Source: an uncultured Bacteroidales bacterium
GTDB lineage: Bacteria > Bacteroidota > Bacteroidia > Bacteroidales > WCHB1-69
NCBI GenBank assembly: GCA_937949745.1
Contig: CALECM010000023.1
Location: 1-35,869, forward strand
Length of the DNA stretch: 35,869 nt
Reading direction: 5' to 3'
The notes under the pieces are model-generated. The model made no database searches and was not told the DNA's origin. It saw only the letters and a program-made list of their open reading frames with translations. The translations under genes were made by a program, and so were the position numbers. Position 1 is the first letter of the stretch; each line of letters opens with the position of its first letter. Below are positions 8,808-17,368 of this stretch, one piece after another.

Positions 8808-8976
8808 TTTATAGTTGCCGGTATTTTCTTTACAATTCATATAATTTCACTTTCGTTGTTTCCCATAAACCGTTTTGGAGTTCATCTCTTTAAAAATGGA
8901 GTGAAACAGTTGCGTGAAGAATGTACCTCCCGTCAGTTTTTATTTACTATAATATAAATCATAAAAATAATTTATC

Positions 8977-9501
8977 ATGGAAAATTACCAATTAATAGAA
9001 GATCAGATAAAAGATATGTCAGATGAACAAATAGTGCCGATGACACCTAATCGTGCGTTACCCATCCTTTTAATAGTTGCCGGGGTTGTACTGGCGGTTT
9101 TGGGTATTGTAGGTATTGCATCCGGTACGGTTAATACCATACTCATTGTACTGGGAATTATTTTAGCTATCATAGCTATTCCCTTGTTGGTAAATTCATC
9201 AAAAGAACATTATATTTATAAACCGACCGGTAAGAAATTTAAAAAATACACGGTTTTTCTTAGTGAAAATGATTTTCATAAAGTAGCGGATTCACTCCGG
9301 GAACAGAATTTCAATTTCCTGAAGAATATACAGAAAGAAATGAATGCTAAAGCAATGCTGACGGTGATGGCTCCCGAAGATGGTTCTATCGCATTGGCCC
9401 AGTTATTTGAGTATATACCTTATAATTATGAACCTCGTTCACCGGTATATACGATTAAAGGGAATAACGCTAAATTAATACTTGATTTTTGTAAATCTTA
9501 G
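8977..9501 (+). CDS. Small membrane protein of unknown function
   Basis: A 174-residue protein. A polar N-terminus of about 27 residues is followed by two close membrane helices (about 29-48 and 53-71) rich in Val, Leu, Ile and Gly. A soluble domain of about 100 residues then faces one side of the inner membrane. The soluble part ends in a cysteine-containing DFCKS tail and shows alternating alpha/beta character, but no known motif. It lies 75 bases upstream of acetate kinase, which has its own -7 box, so they need not be co-transcribed. A similarly small membrane protein lies on the other side of acetate kinase. Confidence 0.8.
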   Translation: MENYQLIEDQIKDMSDEQIVPMTPNRALPILLIVAGVVLAVLGIVGIASGTVNTILIVLGIILAIIAIPLLVNSSKEHYIYKPTGKKFKKYTVFLSENDFHKVADSLREQNFNFLKNIQKEMNAKAMLTVMAPEDGSIALAQLFEYIPYNYEPRSPVYTIKGNNAKLILDFCKS

Positions 9502-9513
9502 TATGTTTATTTG

Positions 9514-9521
9514 TACTTTTG
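9514..9521 (+). promoter_or_regulatory. Predicted -7 box for ackA
   Basis: TACTTTTG matches TAnnTTTG. A TTTTTG run at 9486-9491 is a possible -33 element with 22 bases between them. The implied leader is about 50 bases. Confidence 0.55.
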
Positions 9522-9576
9522 CTCTTTCTAAAACAGTAAAAAAAGTACTTTAAACCATTAATGTAAAAGCTTTATT

Positions 9577-10782
9577 ATGAAAATATTAGTGTTAAATTGC
9601 GGAAGTTCTTCCATAAAATACCAGCTTATCGATATGGCCCATAATGCCGAATTAAAGGCAAAAGGTCTCGTGGAGCGAATAGGTTTGGATAAGGGTATTT
9701 TTACCCATAAACCCGTAGGTAAAGATTCCTATAGTCAGGAAATTGCTATCCCGGATCACGAAGTAGGCATTGAGCTGGTGTTGAATGCATTAACCGATTC
9801 TAACCATGGCGTGATCACATCTTTGAATGAAATATCCGCTGTGGGACACAGGGTAGCCCACGGAGGCGAGTATTTCACGAAAAGTACTATTATTAAGGAG
9901 AAGGAAAGGGAAGAGATAGCCAAACTTTGCGAACTGGCTCCGCTGCATAATCCCGCTTCATTATTGGGTATTGACGTAATGACCAGGTTATTGCCCCGGA
10001 TTCCGCAGGTAGGCGTATTCGATACTTCTTTCCATCAGACCATGCCCTCCGAAGCTTACCTCTACGCTATCCCCTATCACTATTATACCGACCAGAAAAT
10101 CCGCCGTTACGGTTTCCACGGGACCAGTCACAAATTTGTGGCTCCTAAAGGCGCCGAATTAATGGGAAAAAAAGCGGAAGACCTGAAGATTATCGTATGT
10201 CATCTGGGTAACGGTGCGTCTATTTGTGCCGTGAAGAATGGGAAATCAGTCGATACTTCCATGGGATTTACGCCGGTAGAAGGACTGGTGATGGGAACCC
10301 GTTGCGGAGATCTTGATTCGGGCGCGCTTATTTACATCGCAGAAAAAGAAAACCTGGACTATAAAGGCATGAATAACCTGATCAATAAAAAATCCGGACT
10401 TTCGGGATTAACCGATGGGGTAGTGGATATGCGCGATATCACCAAAGGATTCCAGGAGGGTGATGAGTTGGAAACCAATGCTTTTAACTGCTTTGCCTAC
10501 CGGGTGAAAAAATATATCGGAGCCTATACCGCTGCGATGAACGGAGTAGATCTTATCGTAATGACCGGCGGTATTGGCGAAAATGCATTCGTAATGCGTG
10601 AAGCCATCCTTAAGGATCTATCCTTTTTCGGCGTGGATTTCGATCCGGAAGCCAACAAAAAATATTGTGGCGAAGACGGTATTATCACCAAACCGGGAAG
10701 TAAAACAACCACTATGGTAGTTACCACAAACGAGGAACTGGTTATCGCTACCGACACGTATGATTTAGTGAAGGATTTATAA
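9577..10782 (+). CDS. ackA: Acetate kinase
   Basis: A 401-residue cytoplasmic enzyme that interconverts acetyl phosphate plus ADP and acetate plus ATP, the last step of acetate fermentation. The N-terminal NCGSSSIKYQ phosphate loop, R92 in GHRVAHGG, H124, D149 in FDTSFHQTMP and H181 in HGTSHKFV match the known active-site set. GNGASICAV, the FTPVEGLVMGTRCGD segment and GGIGENAFVMRE complete the ASKHA fold signatures. The length is standard. Phosphotransacetylase (pta), often the neighbour of ackA, is not adjacent: the gene stands alone between two small membrane-protein genes. A hairpin terminator follows about 50 bases after the stop. Confidence 0.98.
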   Translation: MKILVLNCGSSSIKYQLIDMAHNAELKAKGLVERIGLDKGIFTHKPVGKDSYSQEIAIPDHEVGIELVLNALTDSNHGVITSLNEISAVGHRVAHGGEYFTKSTIIKEKEREEIAKLCELAPLHNPASLLGIDVMTRLLPRIPQVGVFDTSFHQTMPSEAYLYAIPYHYYTDQKIRRYGFHGTSHKFVAPKGAELMGKKAEDLKIIVCHLGNGASICAVKNGKSVDTSMGFTPVEGLVMGTRCGDLDSGALIYIAEKENLDYKGMNNLINKKSGLSGLTDGVVDMRDITKGFQEGDELETNAFNCFAYRVKKYIGAYTAAMNGVDLIVMTGGIGENAFVMREAILKDLSFFGVDFDPEANKKYCGEDGIITKPGSKTTTMVVTTNEELVIATDTYDLVKDL

Positions 10783-10832
10783 TCACATTACGCTATAACA
10801 TGACCTGGAGATATTTCGCCGGGTTTAATTTT

Positions 10833-10863
10833 AAAGAGCCAGATCGTCTGATTCGGCTCTTTT
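10833..10863 (+). terminator. Rho-independent terminator after ackA
   Basis: A hairpin with arms AAAGAGCC and GGCTCTTT around a 14-base loop, followed by a short T-rich stretch. The rest of the 282-base gap to the next gene (10864-11064) is AT-rich and shows no gene. Confidence 0.8.
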
Positions 10864-11064
10864 ATATTTCTATCTATCCCCTCCCTCAGTCAATAACGGA
10901 TTACTTCCTAACGGATATCTCTTTTCATTTACGAGAAAAAACTTGATCATAGTGGAAATGGTTGATTTGAACATATTAAATCCAATAATGTTATATTACT
11001 TATCCCATAAATTAACATTTTATTATATATTCAATAACTATTTATCATTAAAATTATTAACGTT

Positions 11065-11535
11065 ATGAGTGAAGATTTATCAGAAATAGATTGGAGAAAA
11101 GTTCCAAAAATCACACAGGATTCTTACACATTATTACTTAAAATATCCAAATGGACTAAATTTTTAGCTATTGTCGGTATCGTTTTGCTGGTACTGGGTG
11201 TTTTGGGTATAATCGGTTTAGGAATTATGATGGACGGTACAAATCAGTATATGTACGGCCAACAGTATTATCCTTATCATGGAGGCCAGTTTTCGTGGGC
11301 ATACGCAGTTGTGGCATGCATAATCCTTATCGTATTATGTATTCCTGTTTTTTTCCTGCTTACATTTTCGACAAGGCTTAAAAAAGCATTACATGAAAAT
11401 GAGACCAATATGCTTACGGAGGCTTTCAATTCGTTACACAAATATTATCTGCTTTCAGGTATATATACCATTGTAATTTTGGCTTTATATATTGTGGGTA
11501 TAATCCTGATGGTCGTGGGAATGTCGGCATATTAA
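11065..11535 (+). CDS. Small membrane protein (possibly DUF5362-like)
   Basis: A 156-residue protein with three or four hydrophobic helices (about 31-53, 78-102 and 130-153). A short Tyr- and Gln-rich loop (MYGQQYYPYHGG) sits between the first two. The polar N-terminal segment and the KLSKW-type entry into helix 1 recall Bacteroidota DUF5362 proteins, from memory only. The loop between helices 2 and 3 is amphipathic and soluble. No catalytic motif is visible. A strong hairpin terminator follows 25 bases after the stop and is shared with the convergent ABC transporter gene. Confidence 0.82.
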   Translation: MSEDLSEIDWRKVPKITQDSYTLLLKISKWTKFLAIVGIVLLVLGVLGIIGLGIMMDGTNQYMYGQQYYPYHGGQFSWAYAVVACIILIVLCIPVFFLLTFSTRLKKALHENETNMLTEAFNSLHKYYLLSGIYTIVILALYIVGIILMVVGMSAY

Positions 11536-11553
11536 TAACGAATTATATCTGGT

Positions 11554-11589
11554 TAAAAAAACGATGCGGATCCTGCATCGTTTTTTTTG
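11554..11589. terminator. Bidirectional rho-independent terminator
   Basis: Arms ACGATGC (11561-11567) and GCATCGT (11575-11581) enclose a GGATCCT loop. A run of A on the left and a run of eight T on the right let it act for both the 11065 gene and the convergent ABC transporter ending at 11594. Confidence 0.85.
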
Positions 11590-11593
11590 TGAC

Positions 11594-13387
11594 CTATAAA
11601 TCTTCACCATCAACGGTTTTCGATATTTTATCGATATTAAGGCTTCGTGCCATCGCATCGAATATGTCTTTGTAAGTACCTTTCAGTTGATAGAGCTCCT
11701 CATGGGTCCCCGACTCTGCCACATGGCCTTCTTTCATCACATAAATACAATTTGAATCAATAATCTGGGATATGCTGTGGGAAATAATGATTACGGTCCT
11801 GTCTTTTTTGATGGCGTCCAAACTTATTTTAATCTGTTCCGTGGATACGGCATCCAGGCTGGCAGTTGGTTCATCCAGGAATATGACGGGCGGGTTTTTC
11901 AGGAACATTCTTGCGATAGCGATCTTCTGTTGCTGTCCGCCGGAAAGTAGCCAGGCGGAAGTTTTGTACCGGTTGGGTAGTTCCATGATCTGGTCGTGGA
12001 GATACGATTTTCTGGCAGCTTCCACTACTTGCTCATAAGTCGCGTCAGGATTCCCGTAACGGATATTTTCTTCAATGGTACCGTTGAAAATATGGTTTTT
12101 TTGTAAAACCAGTCCGATATGGTCACGGAGAAAGTCCGTATCATAATCTTCCAGGGGAATACCGTCCAGCACGATTTTTCCGGAATCAGGCTTGTAAAAC
12201 TTATCCAGCAGGTTGATCAGCGTACTTTTACCGGCTCCGCTTAAACCTACCAGGGCAGTAATTTTACCCGGAAGAATATCCATGTTGATATTGCAAAGTG
12301 TACGTTCCCGGTTTCCCGGATAGGTAAAGTTGACGTTGCGAAGTATGAATTTCCCTTCGATTTTTTGTGGTTTATATGGCCCCGATTCTTCCGTTTGACA
12401 GTCATCATGAAGGATATCGAAAAACCCTTCCGAGTATATCAACGCGTCGTTCATCTGGTCGTAAATACGGTGCAATTGTCGGATAGGTGCCGTAACATTA
12501 TTGAACAGAAGTATATGGAACATAATGGCGCCAATCGTCATTTCTCCTTTCAGTACAAAATACGCCGTTAATATAATGATGATCACTACGCCGATCTGCT
12601 CAATAAAACTTTTTAATCCGTCGAAAAGAAAACTGATCCTTCGCGTTTTCATTTGCGCTCCGGTGAGATCCAATTGCAAACCGAGTTGTTTTTCTCCTTC
12701 AATATTTTCCCGCACAAAAGATTTGATCACGGTAATGGATTCCAGTATCCGTAATATACCCTGACTTTTGGTTTCCCTTAATTCCCTGATATACCGCCGT
12801 GTACCTCTTAATTTGTTGGCCTGTACCACGCTAACATAAAAATATACCGGAACTACGCAAAGTCCCACGAGCCCTACATAGAAATTGGCATTAAACATGA
12901 TTATGAGAGCCACAATGGAATTGGCAAAGAGTGGGAGAATGTCGATAAAGAAGTTCTGTACCAGCCGGGTAATACTTTCAATTCCCCGGTCAATACGGAT
13001 TTGCAATTTCCCGGGCTGATTGCCTCCCGAAGTAAAGAAGGCTAATCTGTAAGTCAGTATTTTATCGATCACATTTTGTGCAAGATCACGCGAAACATAA
13101 ATACGAAGTTTCTCCCCATAGAATTTTTGTCCGAATTGTATCAGGGAATTAATAATTTCTTTACTTATCAGAATAATCGTGATCGTGATCAGAATAGATA
13201 TACCTTCCTGTAATCCCTGGTTATTTTCGAGCAACACGCTAATCTGGTCAACGGTGTAACGTAAAACCCACGCATTCACCTGTGCGATCAAAGAACCGAT
13301 CAAAGTCAGGAACAACGTAAAAACAACAAGCCACCGGTAGGGTTTGACGGACGGATAAATATTTTTGAATAATTGTAATAAAGACAT
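11594..13387 (-). CDS. ABC transporter, fused permease and ATPase (exporter type)
   Basis: A 597-residue half-transporter. Six membrane helices form the N-terminal exporter domain (about 15-310). The nucleotide-binding domain (about 345-585) has Walker A GLSGAGKST near 380, signature LLSGGQQQKIAIAR near 480, Walker B VIFLDEPTAS near 500 and the H-loop ISHS near 532. It should work as a homodimer, since no second half-transporter gene is adjacent. This subfamily exports lipids, peptides or drugs, and the substrate cannot be read. A short AT palindrome sits in the leader just before the start. A bidirectional terminator lies directly after the stop. The gene looks complete. Confidence 0.95.
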   Translation of the reverse strand: MSLLQLFKNIYPSVKPYRWLVVFTLFLTLIGSLIAQVNAWVLRYTVDQISVLLENNQGLQEGISILITITIILISKEIINSLIQFGQKFYGEKLRIYVSRDLAQNVIDKILTYRLAFFTSGGNQPGKLQIRIDRGIESITRLVQNFFIDILPLFANSIVALIIMFNANFYVGLVGLCVVPVYFYVSVVQANKLRGTRRYIRELRETKSQGILRILESITVIKSFVRENIEGEKQLGLQLDLTGAQMKTRRISFLFDGLKSFIEQIGVVIIIILTAYFVLKGEMTIGAIMFHILLFNNVTAPIRQLHRIYDQMNDALIYSEGFFDILHDDCQTEESGPYKPQKIEGKFILRNVNFTYPGNRERTLCNINMDILPGKITALVGLSGAGKSTLINLLDKFYKPDSGKIVLDGIPLEDYDTDFLRDHIGLVLQKNHIFNGTIEENIRYGNPDATYEQVVEAARKSYLHDQIMELPNRYKTSAWLLSGGQQQKIAIARMFLKNPPVIFLDEPTASLDAVSTEQIKISLDAIKKDRTVIIISHSISQIIDSNCIYVMKEGHVAESGTHEELYQLKGTYKDIFDAMARSLNIDKISKTVDGEDL

Positions 13388-13393
13388 TATTTT

Positions 13394-13416
13394 ATTTTAA
13401 TAAAAATTATTAAAAT
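13394..13416. repeat. Short AT-rich palindrome in the ABC transporter leader
   Basis: Ten-base arms ATTTTAATAA and TTATTAAAAT are separated by AAA, a few bases upstream of the ABC transporter start codon. It could be an operator or a translation-affecting hairpin, or chance in AT-rich DNA. Confidence 0.4.
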
Positions 13417-13488
13417 AACAAGCCGTTTTTATATTTGTTTTGTGGGTAAATGGGAGCGAGGCTACGTGTTCAAATTATACAAAGTAGC

Positions 13489-14118
13489 TTAAGCGTCACT
13501 TAGTTTAAAAATGAGCAGAGAACTCTCCTTGTCTATTTCATTATATAATTTTTCCTCTTTTTTCCGGATATCATCGGTATACATCTTTCCCGGATTTTTA
13601 TCGGTATAACTTCGGAATAACTCTTCGTAAGACCGGCATAATGAAGTTAAACTTCCGATCTCTTTGCTAAAATTAATTTTTACATCCAGTTCCGAAAAAA
13701 GTGTGGTGATCGTATCGAGGCGATGGCTAAGAATATCCAGGAGGTTCATTACCATTTTCCGGTCATGTTCGTTTATTTCATTTTGCTGTACGCTCTTGTT
13801 GATCCTCCGGTATAATATTTGCAACTCGTCGATCCGGGAGGTAATGAGATCCTTCTTTTCTTTGGTGATCTCCATTTGCCTGTCCAATATGCTGGGAATA
13901 TAGACTGCGATAAAGATCGTGGTTACCAATGTAGCCACATCCACAATATTGAAAGTTTCCGCAATGGGAATATAGTAATAATGCCGGATGGCAATTCCGA
14001 TTGCGATCCCTAAACCGATAAGGAAGAGCCCCAGTAAAGCTTTGACTATCTTATTTTTCGTTTTGACTTTCATGACCTTCATTTTATGATATGACCAATT
14101 ACCGGGAAAAATGTTCAT
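13489..14118 (-). CDS. Membrane-anchored coiled-coil protein of unknown function
   Basis: A protein of up to 209 residues with two N-terminal membrane helices (about 27-46 and 55-76). A mostly helical, charged cytoplasmic part of about 130 residues follows, likely coiled coil over 80-120. I see no enzyme motif. The ATG at 14118 lies next to a hairpin, and several internal ATGs (residues 13 and 16, MKVMKVKTKN) give a more typical positive-inside start, so the true N-terminus may be about 12-15 residues shorter. The gene is divergent from the GT22-like gene. Plain hypothetical membrane protein, possibly a scaffold or sensor. Confidence 0.75.
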   Translation of the reverse strand: MNIFPGNWSYHKMKVMKVKTKNKIVKALLGLFLIGLGIAIGIAIRHYYYIPIAETFNIVDVATLVTTIFIAVYIPSILDRQMEITKEKKDLITSRIDELQILYRRINKSVQQNEINEHDRKMVMNLLDILSHRLDTITTLFSELDVKINFSKEIGSLTSLCRSYEELFRSYTDKNPGKMYTDDIRKKEEKLYNEIDKESSLLIFKLSDA

Positions 14119-14206
14119 GGCGGCTATGAAAGTTCCATTTTAAGCCGCATAATAGTCCTGAAATAAAATCCATATTTTATTACGATTACAGTACCCGGGA
14201 ATTTTG

Positions 14207-14214
14207 TAATTTTG
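14207..14214 (+). promoter_or_regulatory. Predicted -7 box for the GT22-like gene
   Basis: TAATTTTG matches TAnnTTTG and lies 23 bases before the ATG at 14237. No clear -33 element was identified. Confidence 0.55.
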
Positions 14215-14236
14215 CTTTTGTATTAATCCTGAAGGA

Positions 14237-15760
14237 ATGCCGTTTCGTGATCTCAGATCTTTTTCCGGAAAAGGGCTGTTTTATAAAATAAGCTTCCTCT
14301 TGACTATCCTTGTCTACTTCATTACGGCTTTAAACAGTCATGGTTATTATCACGCAGACGAGCACTACCAGATTCTGGAATTCGCCGAATATATTGATGG
14401 CAAGAACTCGACAGAACATCTGGCATGGGAATTTGAAGCCAGGATCCGTTCCGCGGTACAACCTGTCATCGCTTTTCTGGTATTCAGGACGCTTTCTGTT
14501 TTTTCGGTTGTCGACCCTTATTCAAAGGCTTTGGTCCTCAGATTATTGACCACTTGTTTAGCTTTATTGATCATCAGGAGATTTGTTAAAAATACAATAG
14601 CCTCTTTTACTTCAGAATGGGAAAGGAGAGCCTATTTCCTTCTCTCTTTTTTCCTCTGGGTCATTCCTTTCCTCAGTGTCCGGTTTTCCGGTGAAACATG
14701 GTCGGGATTGTTCCTATTGCTTTCCCTGGCTATAATTTCAACTGGTCATCAAAAATCCTGGCAGGCCTATAAAATAGGGTTGGTCCTGGGTTTGGCATTT
14801 ATCTTTCGCTTTCAGGCCGGCTTTGCCATGATCGGGATACTGCTTTGGCTTTTAATTGTTAAAAAAACGGGATTTCATGATATTCTAAAAATAGGGATCG
14901 GTATTGTTGCGATAGTACTGGCCGGTTTTTGCGTTGACACCTGGTTTTATGGCGAAGCGGTTTTCACACCATGGAATTACCTGATGTCGGTGCTCAATTC
15001 CGGCGGTACGGGATATGGAACTTCTCCCTGGTATTTTTATATATTGGAATTATTACAATTTCCTACTTTTTTCATCGGTATTCCATTAGTATTATCTATC
15101 ATGCTGATTATGATTTATGAACCGAAGAACCTGTACCTGTGGATACTGCTTGTATTTATCGTGATACATTCTTTTGTGCCCCATAAAGAAGACCGTTTTT
15201 TATTTCCGTTATTCTATTTATTCCCGATTATATTGATGACGGGTTATACGAAATTAAAATCCATACTGGAACAACAGAAAATCTTGAAAATGGCAACTTA
15301 TGTGTTGGCTATTATGTTTCTGGTAATCAATCTGGGCGGTTTAATTACCATGGGACTGCAATCGGCGGCAAAGGGTAGGATGACCATATCCAAATACATA
15401 CACGATCATTATGCGGATGAACATATTAATATGATTTACACCTATTGGGCCAATCCTTACCGTCCTTTTCAGGGCCTTTACAGCCGTTTTTATCTGGAAA
15501 AAGAGATGAGCCATCAGTTCATAGGAGATCTTTACCATCTCAGCGATAGTGTGATACTTCCCGATGCGGTTAATTTTCTTGTGGTCCGTAAAGAAGAATT
15601 AAAACCGGATCATTGCGGGGAAATGATATCCGGATACCGGTTCATCCTAATCATGCAAAGTATTCCGGGGTGGGTTGAAGTATTAACGGATAATCTTTAT
15701 AAAGGTTTTAAAGAGGGAAATGTGCTCTGTTTGTATCGTTATGAAACTACTGCTTATTAA
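14237..15760 (+). CDS. Alg9/PIG-B-like membrane mannosyltransferase (GT22 family)
   Basis: A 507-residue GT-C fold protein with about ten to twelve membrane helices up to residue 385 and a short soluble tail. The first external loop holds HADEHYQILEFAEY at about 39-52, which matches the H-x-DE-x-(F/Y)Q catalytic motif of the GT22 (Alg9/PIG-B-type) family. SVRFSGETWSG near 150 fits the second conserved region. Such enzymes move a sugar from a lipid-linked donor onto a glycan or glycolipid in the periplasm. No other glycan genes adjoin it, so the acceptor is unknown. The stop codon lies two bases from that of the convergent DUF421 gene. Confidence 0.85.
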   Translation: MPFRDLRSFSGKGLFYKISFLLTILVYFITALNSHGYYHADEHYQILEFAEYIDGKNSTEHLAWEFEARIRSAVQPVIAFLVFRTLSVFSVVDPYSKALVLRLLTTCLALLIIRRFVKNTIASFTSEWERRAYFLLSFFLWVIPFLSVRFSGETWSGLFLLLSLAIISTGHQKSWQAYKIGLVLGLAFIFRFQAGFAMIGILLWLLIVKKTGFHDILKIGIGIVAIVLAGFCVDTWFYGEAVFTPWNYLMSVLNSGGTGYGTSPWYFYILELLQFPTFFIGIPLVLSIMLIMIYEPKNLYLWILLVFIVIHSFVPHKEDRFLFPLFYLFPIILMTGYTKLKSILEQQKILKMATYVLAIMFLVINLGGLITMGLQSAAKGRMTISKYIHDHYADEHINMIYTYWANPYRPFQGLYSRFYLEKEMSHQFIGDLYHLSDSVILPDAVNFLVVRKEELKPDHCGEMISGYRFILIMQSIPGWVEVLTDNLYKGFKEGNVLCLYRYETTAY

Positions 15761-15762
15761 AT

Positions 15763-16461
15763 TCATGCGGTTAGTTCATCCTCTATGAATTCTTCGGTAA
15801 TACTCTGGCTATTGATCTTCCCGTCTCTGGAAACAATATAAAATCCTTTTCCCGGGGTCCATTCCACACAAAAAAGTTCCTTCGGTTTCTCAAATCCCAA
15901 AATTTCTAATTTCTGATGCAGCCACTCTTCGGTACGGTTCGCATTGCGGAGGGAAGATCTGTTGATAGACCCGTTGTTGACAAAGAGATAAGATTCCGAA
16001 GTTCTTCCCTGTACGGATACGGTAAGTTCCCCGTTGGTTTCAAATCTTACATCATCCACGTCATACATGGAAAAAATACCTTTTTCCCGCAATAATGTCC
16101 TGAATTGTTCCATTTCAAGGCCGTTCCTTTTAAACGCTTTCAGGTTTAAAATACCTTTTTTAACTACATAAATGGAATCTCCTTTTATGATTTTCCGCAT
16201 TAATTTGAATCGAAGGCTGTGCCGGATAAGCATATTGAAGAAAGTCCAGATAGCCAGTGCGAAAATAAGATGCCAGGCGTCCATATCCGGATTGTAAATA
16301 ACCCCTCCCACTAAAGCGCCTATTACAAAGGCGCTCACCGTGTCCAAAGGTGTGATCTGGGCCATCTGGGCTTTTCCGGAGATACGGAGAAATAATAATA
16401 CTCCGGTCATTCCAATGATCAGTTTTACTGCAATTGTTCCATACATAATTTTTATTTTCAT
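15763..16461 (-). CDS. DUF421 (YetF-like) membrane protein
   Basis: A 232-residue protein with three membrane helices in the first 90 residues. The helix around PLDTVSAFVIGALVGGVIYNP is characteristic of DUF421. A soluble DUF421 domain (about 95-175) includes KGILNLKAFKRNGLEMEQFRTLLRE and MYDVDDVRFETNGELTV. The last 50 residues form an additional tail. YetF-like proteins in spore formers and other bacteria are linked to envelope and stress functions, but the activity is unknown. It is divergent from the GlsB-like gene. The gap between them (16462-16530) is AT-rich and presumably holds both promoters. Confidence 0.9.
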   Translation of the reverse strand: MKIKIMYGTIAVKLIIGMTGVLLFLRISGKAQMAQITPLDTVSAFVIGALVGGVIYNPDMDAWHLIFALAIWTFFNMLIRHSLRFKLMRKIIKGDSIYVVKKGILNLKAFKRNGLEMEQFRTLLREKGIFSMYDVDDVRFETNGELTVSVQGRTSESYLFVNNGSINRSSLRNANRTEEWLHQKLEILGFEKPKELFCVEWTPGKGFYIVSRDGKINSQSITEEFIEDELTA

Positions 16462-16530
16462 TGATAGATAACCGAATGAACAATTTATGTTTTCATACTG
16501 TTTACTTTTTATAATTAAAAATTAACTAAT

Positions 16531-16785
16531 ATGACTTTGTGGAGTTTACTTATTTCAGTTCTTATCGGAGCATTAGCCGGTTTTTTGGCCGGATTAATTT
16601 TTAAGGGAAGAGGTTTTGGCTTCGGAGTGAATTTGATTGTGGGGTTGATAGGAGGATTGTTGGGAGGATGGATATTCAGTCTTTTTGGGGTAGAGAGTTA
16701 TACTATACTCGGGACTATTTTAACATCCACTGTGGGAGCTGTACTTCTATTATGGATTGTATCTTTATTTAAAAGAATAACATAG
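16531..16785 (+). CDS. GlsB/YeaQ/YmgE family stress-response membrane protein
   Basis: An 84-residue, very hydrophobic protein with three membrane helices and the glycine-rich pattern of the transglycosylase-associated family (GALAGFLAGLIFKGRGFGFG, then VGLIGGLLGGWIFSLFG). Members are general-stress inner-membrane proteins, induced in several bacteria on stationary phase or acid stress. The biochemical role is not settled. The length is normal. It is the first gene of a run of stress-type genes reaching to 22370. A hairpin-rich 3' region with a terminator follows. Confidence 0.92.
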   Translation: MTLWSLLISVLIGALAGFLAGLIFKGRGFGFGVNLIVGLIGGLLGGWIFSLFGVESYTILGTILTSTVGAVLLLWIVSLFKRIT

Positions 16786-16810
16786 TTTAATATAAACCCA
16801 TCGAAACAGG

Positions 16811-16924
16811 TATGAATTAATTTCATATCAGTACATGCTCGAAAGATCATGTGAAAAGCATCGTATAGGTAGTGATATGATGCGGAAAGGAAATCCGGAA
16901 CGAAAGTTTTGGATTTCTTTTTTT
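16811..16924 (+). terminator. Tandem hairpins and terminator after the GlsB-like gene
   Basis: Four hairpins lie in a row: TATGAA/TTCATA (16811-16827), ACATG/CATGT (16833-16852), GCATCGTAT/ATATGATGC with a G-U pair (16858-16883), and a final stem AAAGGAAATCC/GGATTTCTTT with a bulge (16886-16920) followed by T. The last is a plausible rho-independent terminator. The others could be part of the 3' UTR or of a small RNA. Confidence 0.55.
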
Positions 16925-16930
16925 ATGGAA

Positions 16931-17347
16931 TTATTCTTTTGGATTTTCCAATGTGATTTCGATCTCTCTGCCTCTGATGGCATAATAGAGATTTTGGAAA
17001 TGGTGTACTGATTCGATTTCTTTACTGATCTTATCGCCATGCTCCGTGCACAGGTAAAAGGAATCCATATCATTAAAGATGTACAGGTCCGGGATATCGG
17101 TGTTGGAACTTTCAAAAACAATAGTATGGGATTCGTTTTTTTTACCCCCGCTTTTCAGTAATATATCTTCTGTCAGCGGAAGAGGAGCTACATCGCGGTA
17201 TTTATAGAAACCTTCATTGGTTTCAACGGTATCACATCGTATTTCAACTATTTCGGAATGAAATAGTTTCTTAATATTAAAACCAATAGGAAGATGGACC
17301 AGGCATTTGACCAGATTTCCTCTTCTTAATTCTCTTGAATTGATCAT
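16931..17347 (-). CDS. Bacteroidota phage/element-type hypothetical protein (PLTE/HxxQNLYxAxxG family)
   Basis: A 138-residue protein of a widespread Bacteroidota family found mostly in phages, mobile elements and unlinked chromosomal positions. It is recognised by three landmarks: an N-terminal LRRGNLVK that corresponds to the usual LRIGN, a central PLPLTEDILLKSGG, and a C-terminal HHFQNLYYAIRGREIEIT that corresponds to the frequent HQLQNLYFALTGEELTI. The role is unknown. It has no other phage genes around it and sits 21 bases after the DsbA-like gene, so they may be co-transcribed. The isolated position suggests domestication or a remnant of an older insertion. The family assignment rests on memory of the motif. 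Confidence 0.78.
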   Translation of the reverse strand: MINSRELRRGNLVKCLVHLPIGFNIKKLFHSEIVEIRCDTVETNEGFYKYRDVAPLPLTEDILLKSGGKKNESHTIVFESSNTDIPDLYIFNDMDSFYLCTEHGDKISKEIESVHHFQNLYYAIRGREIEITLENPKE

Positions 17348-17368
17348 AACGAAGGTATTTCTATTAAC

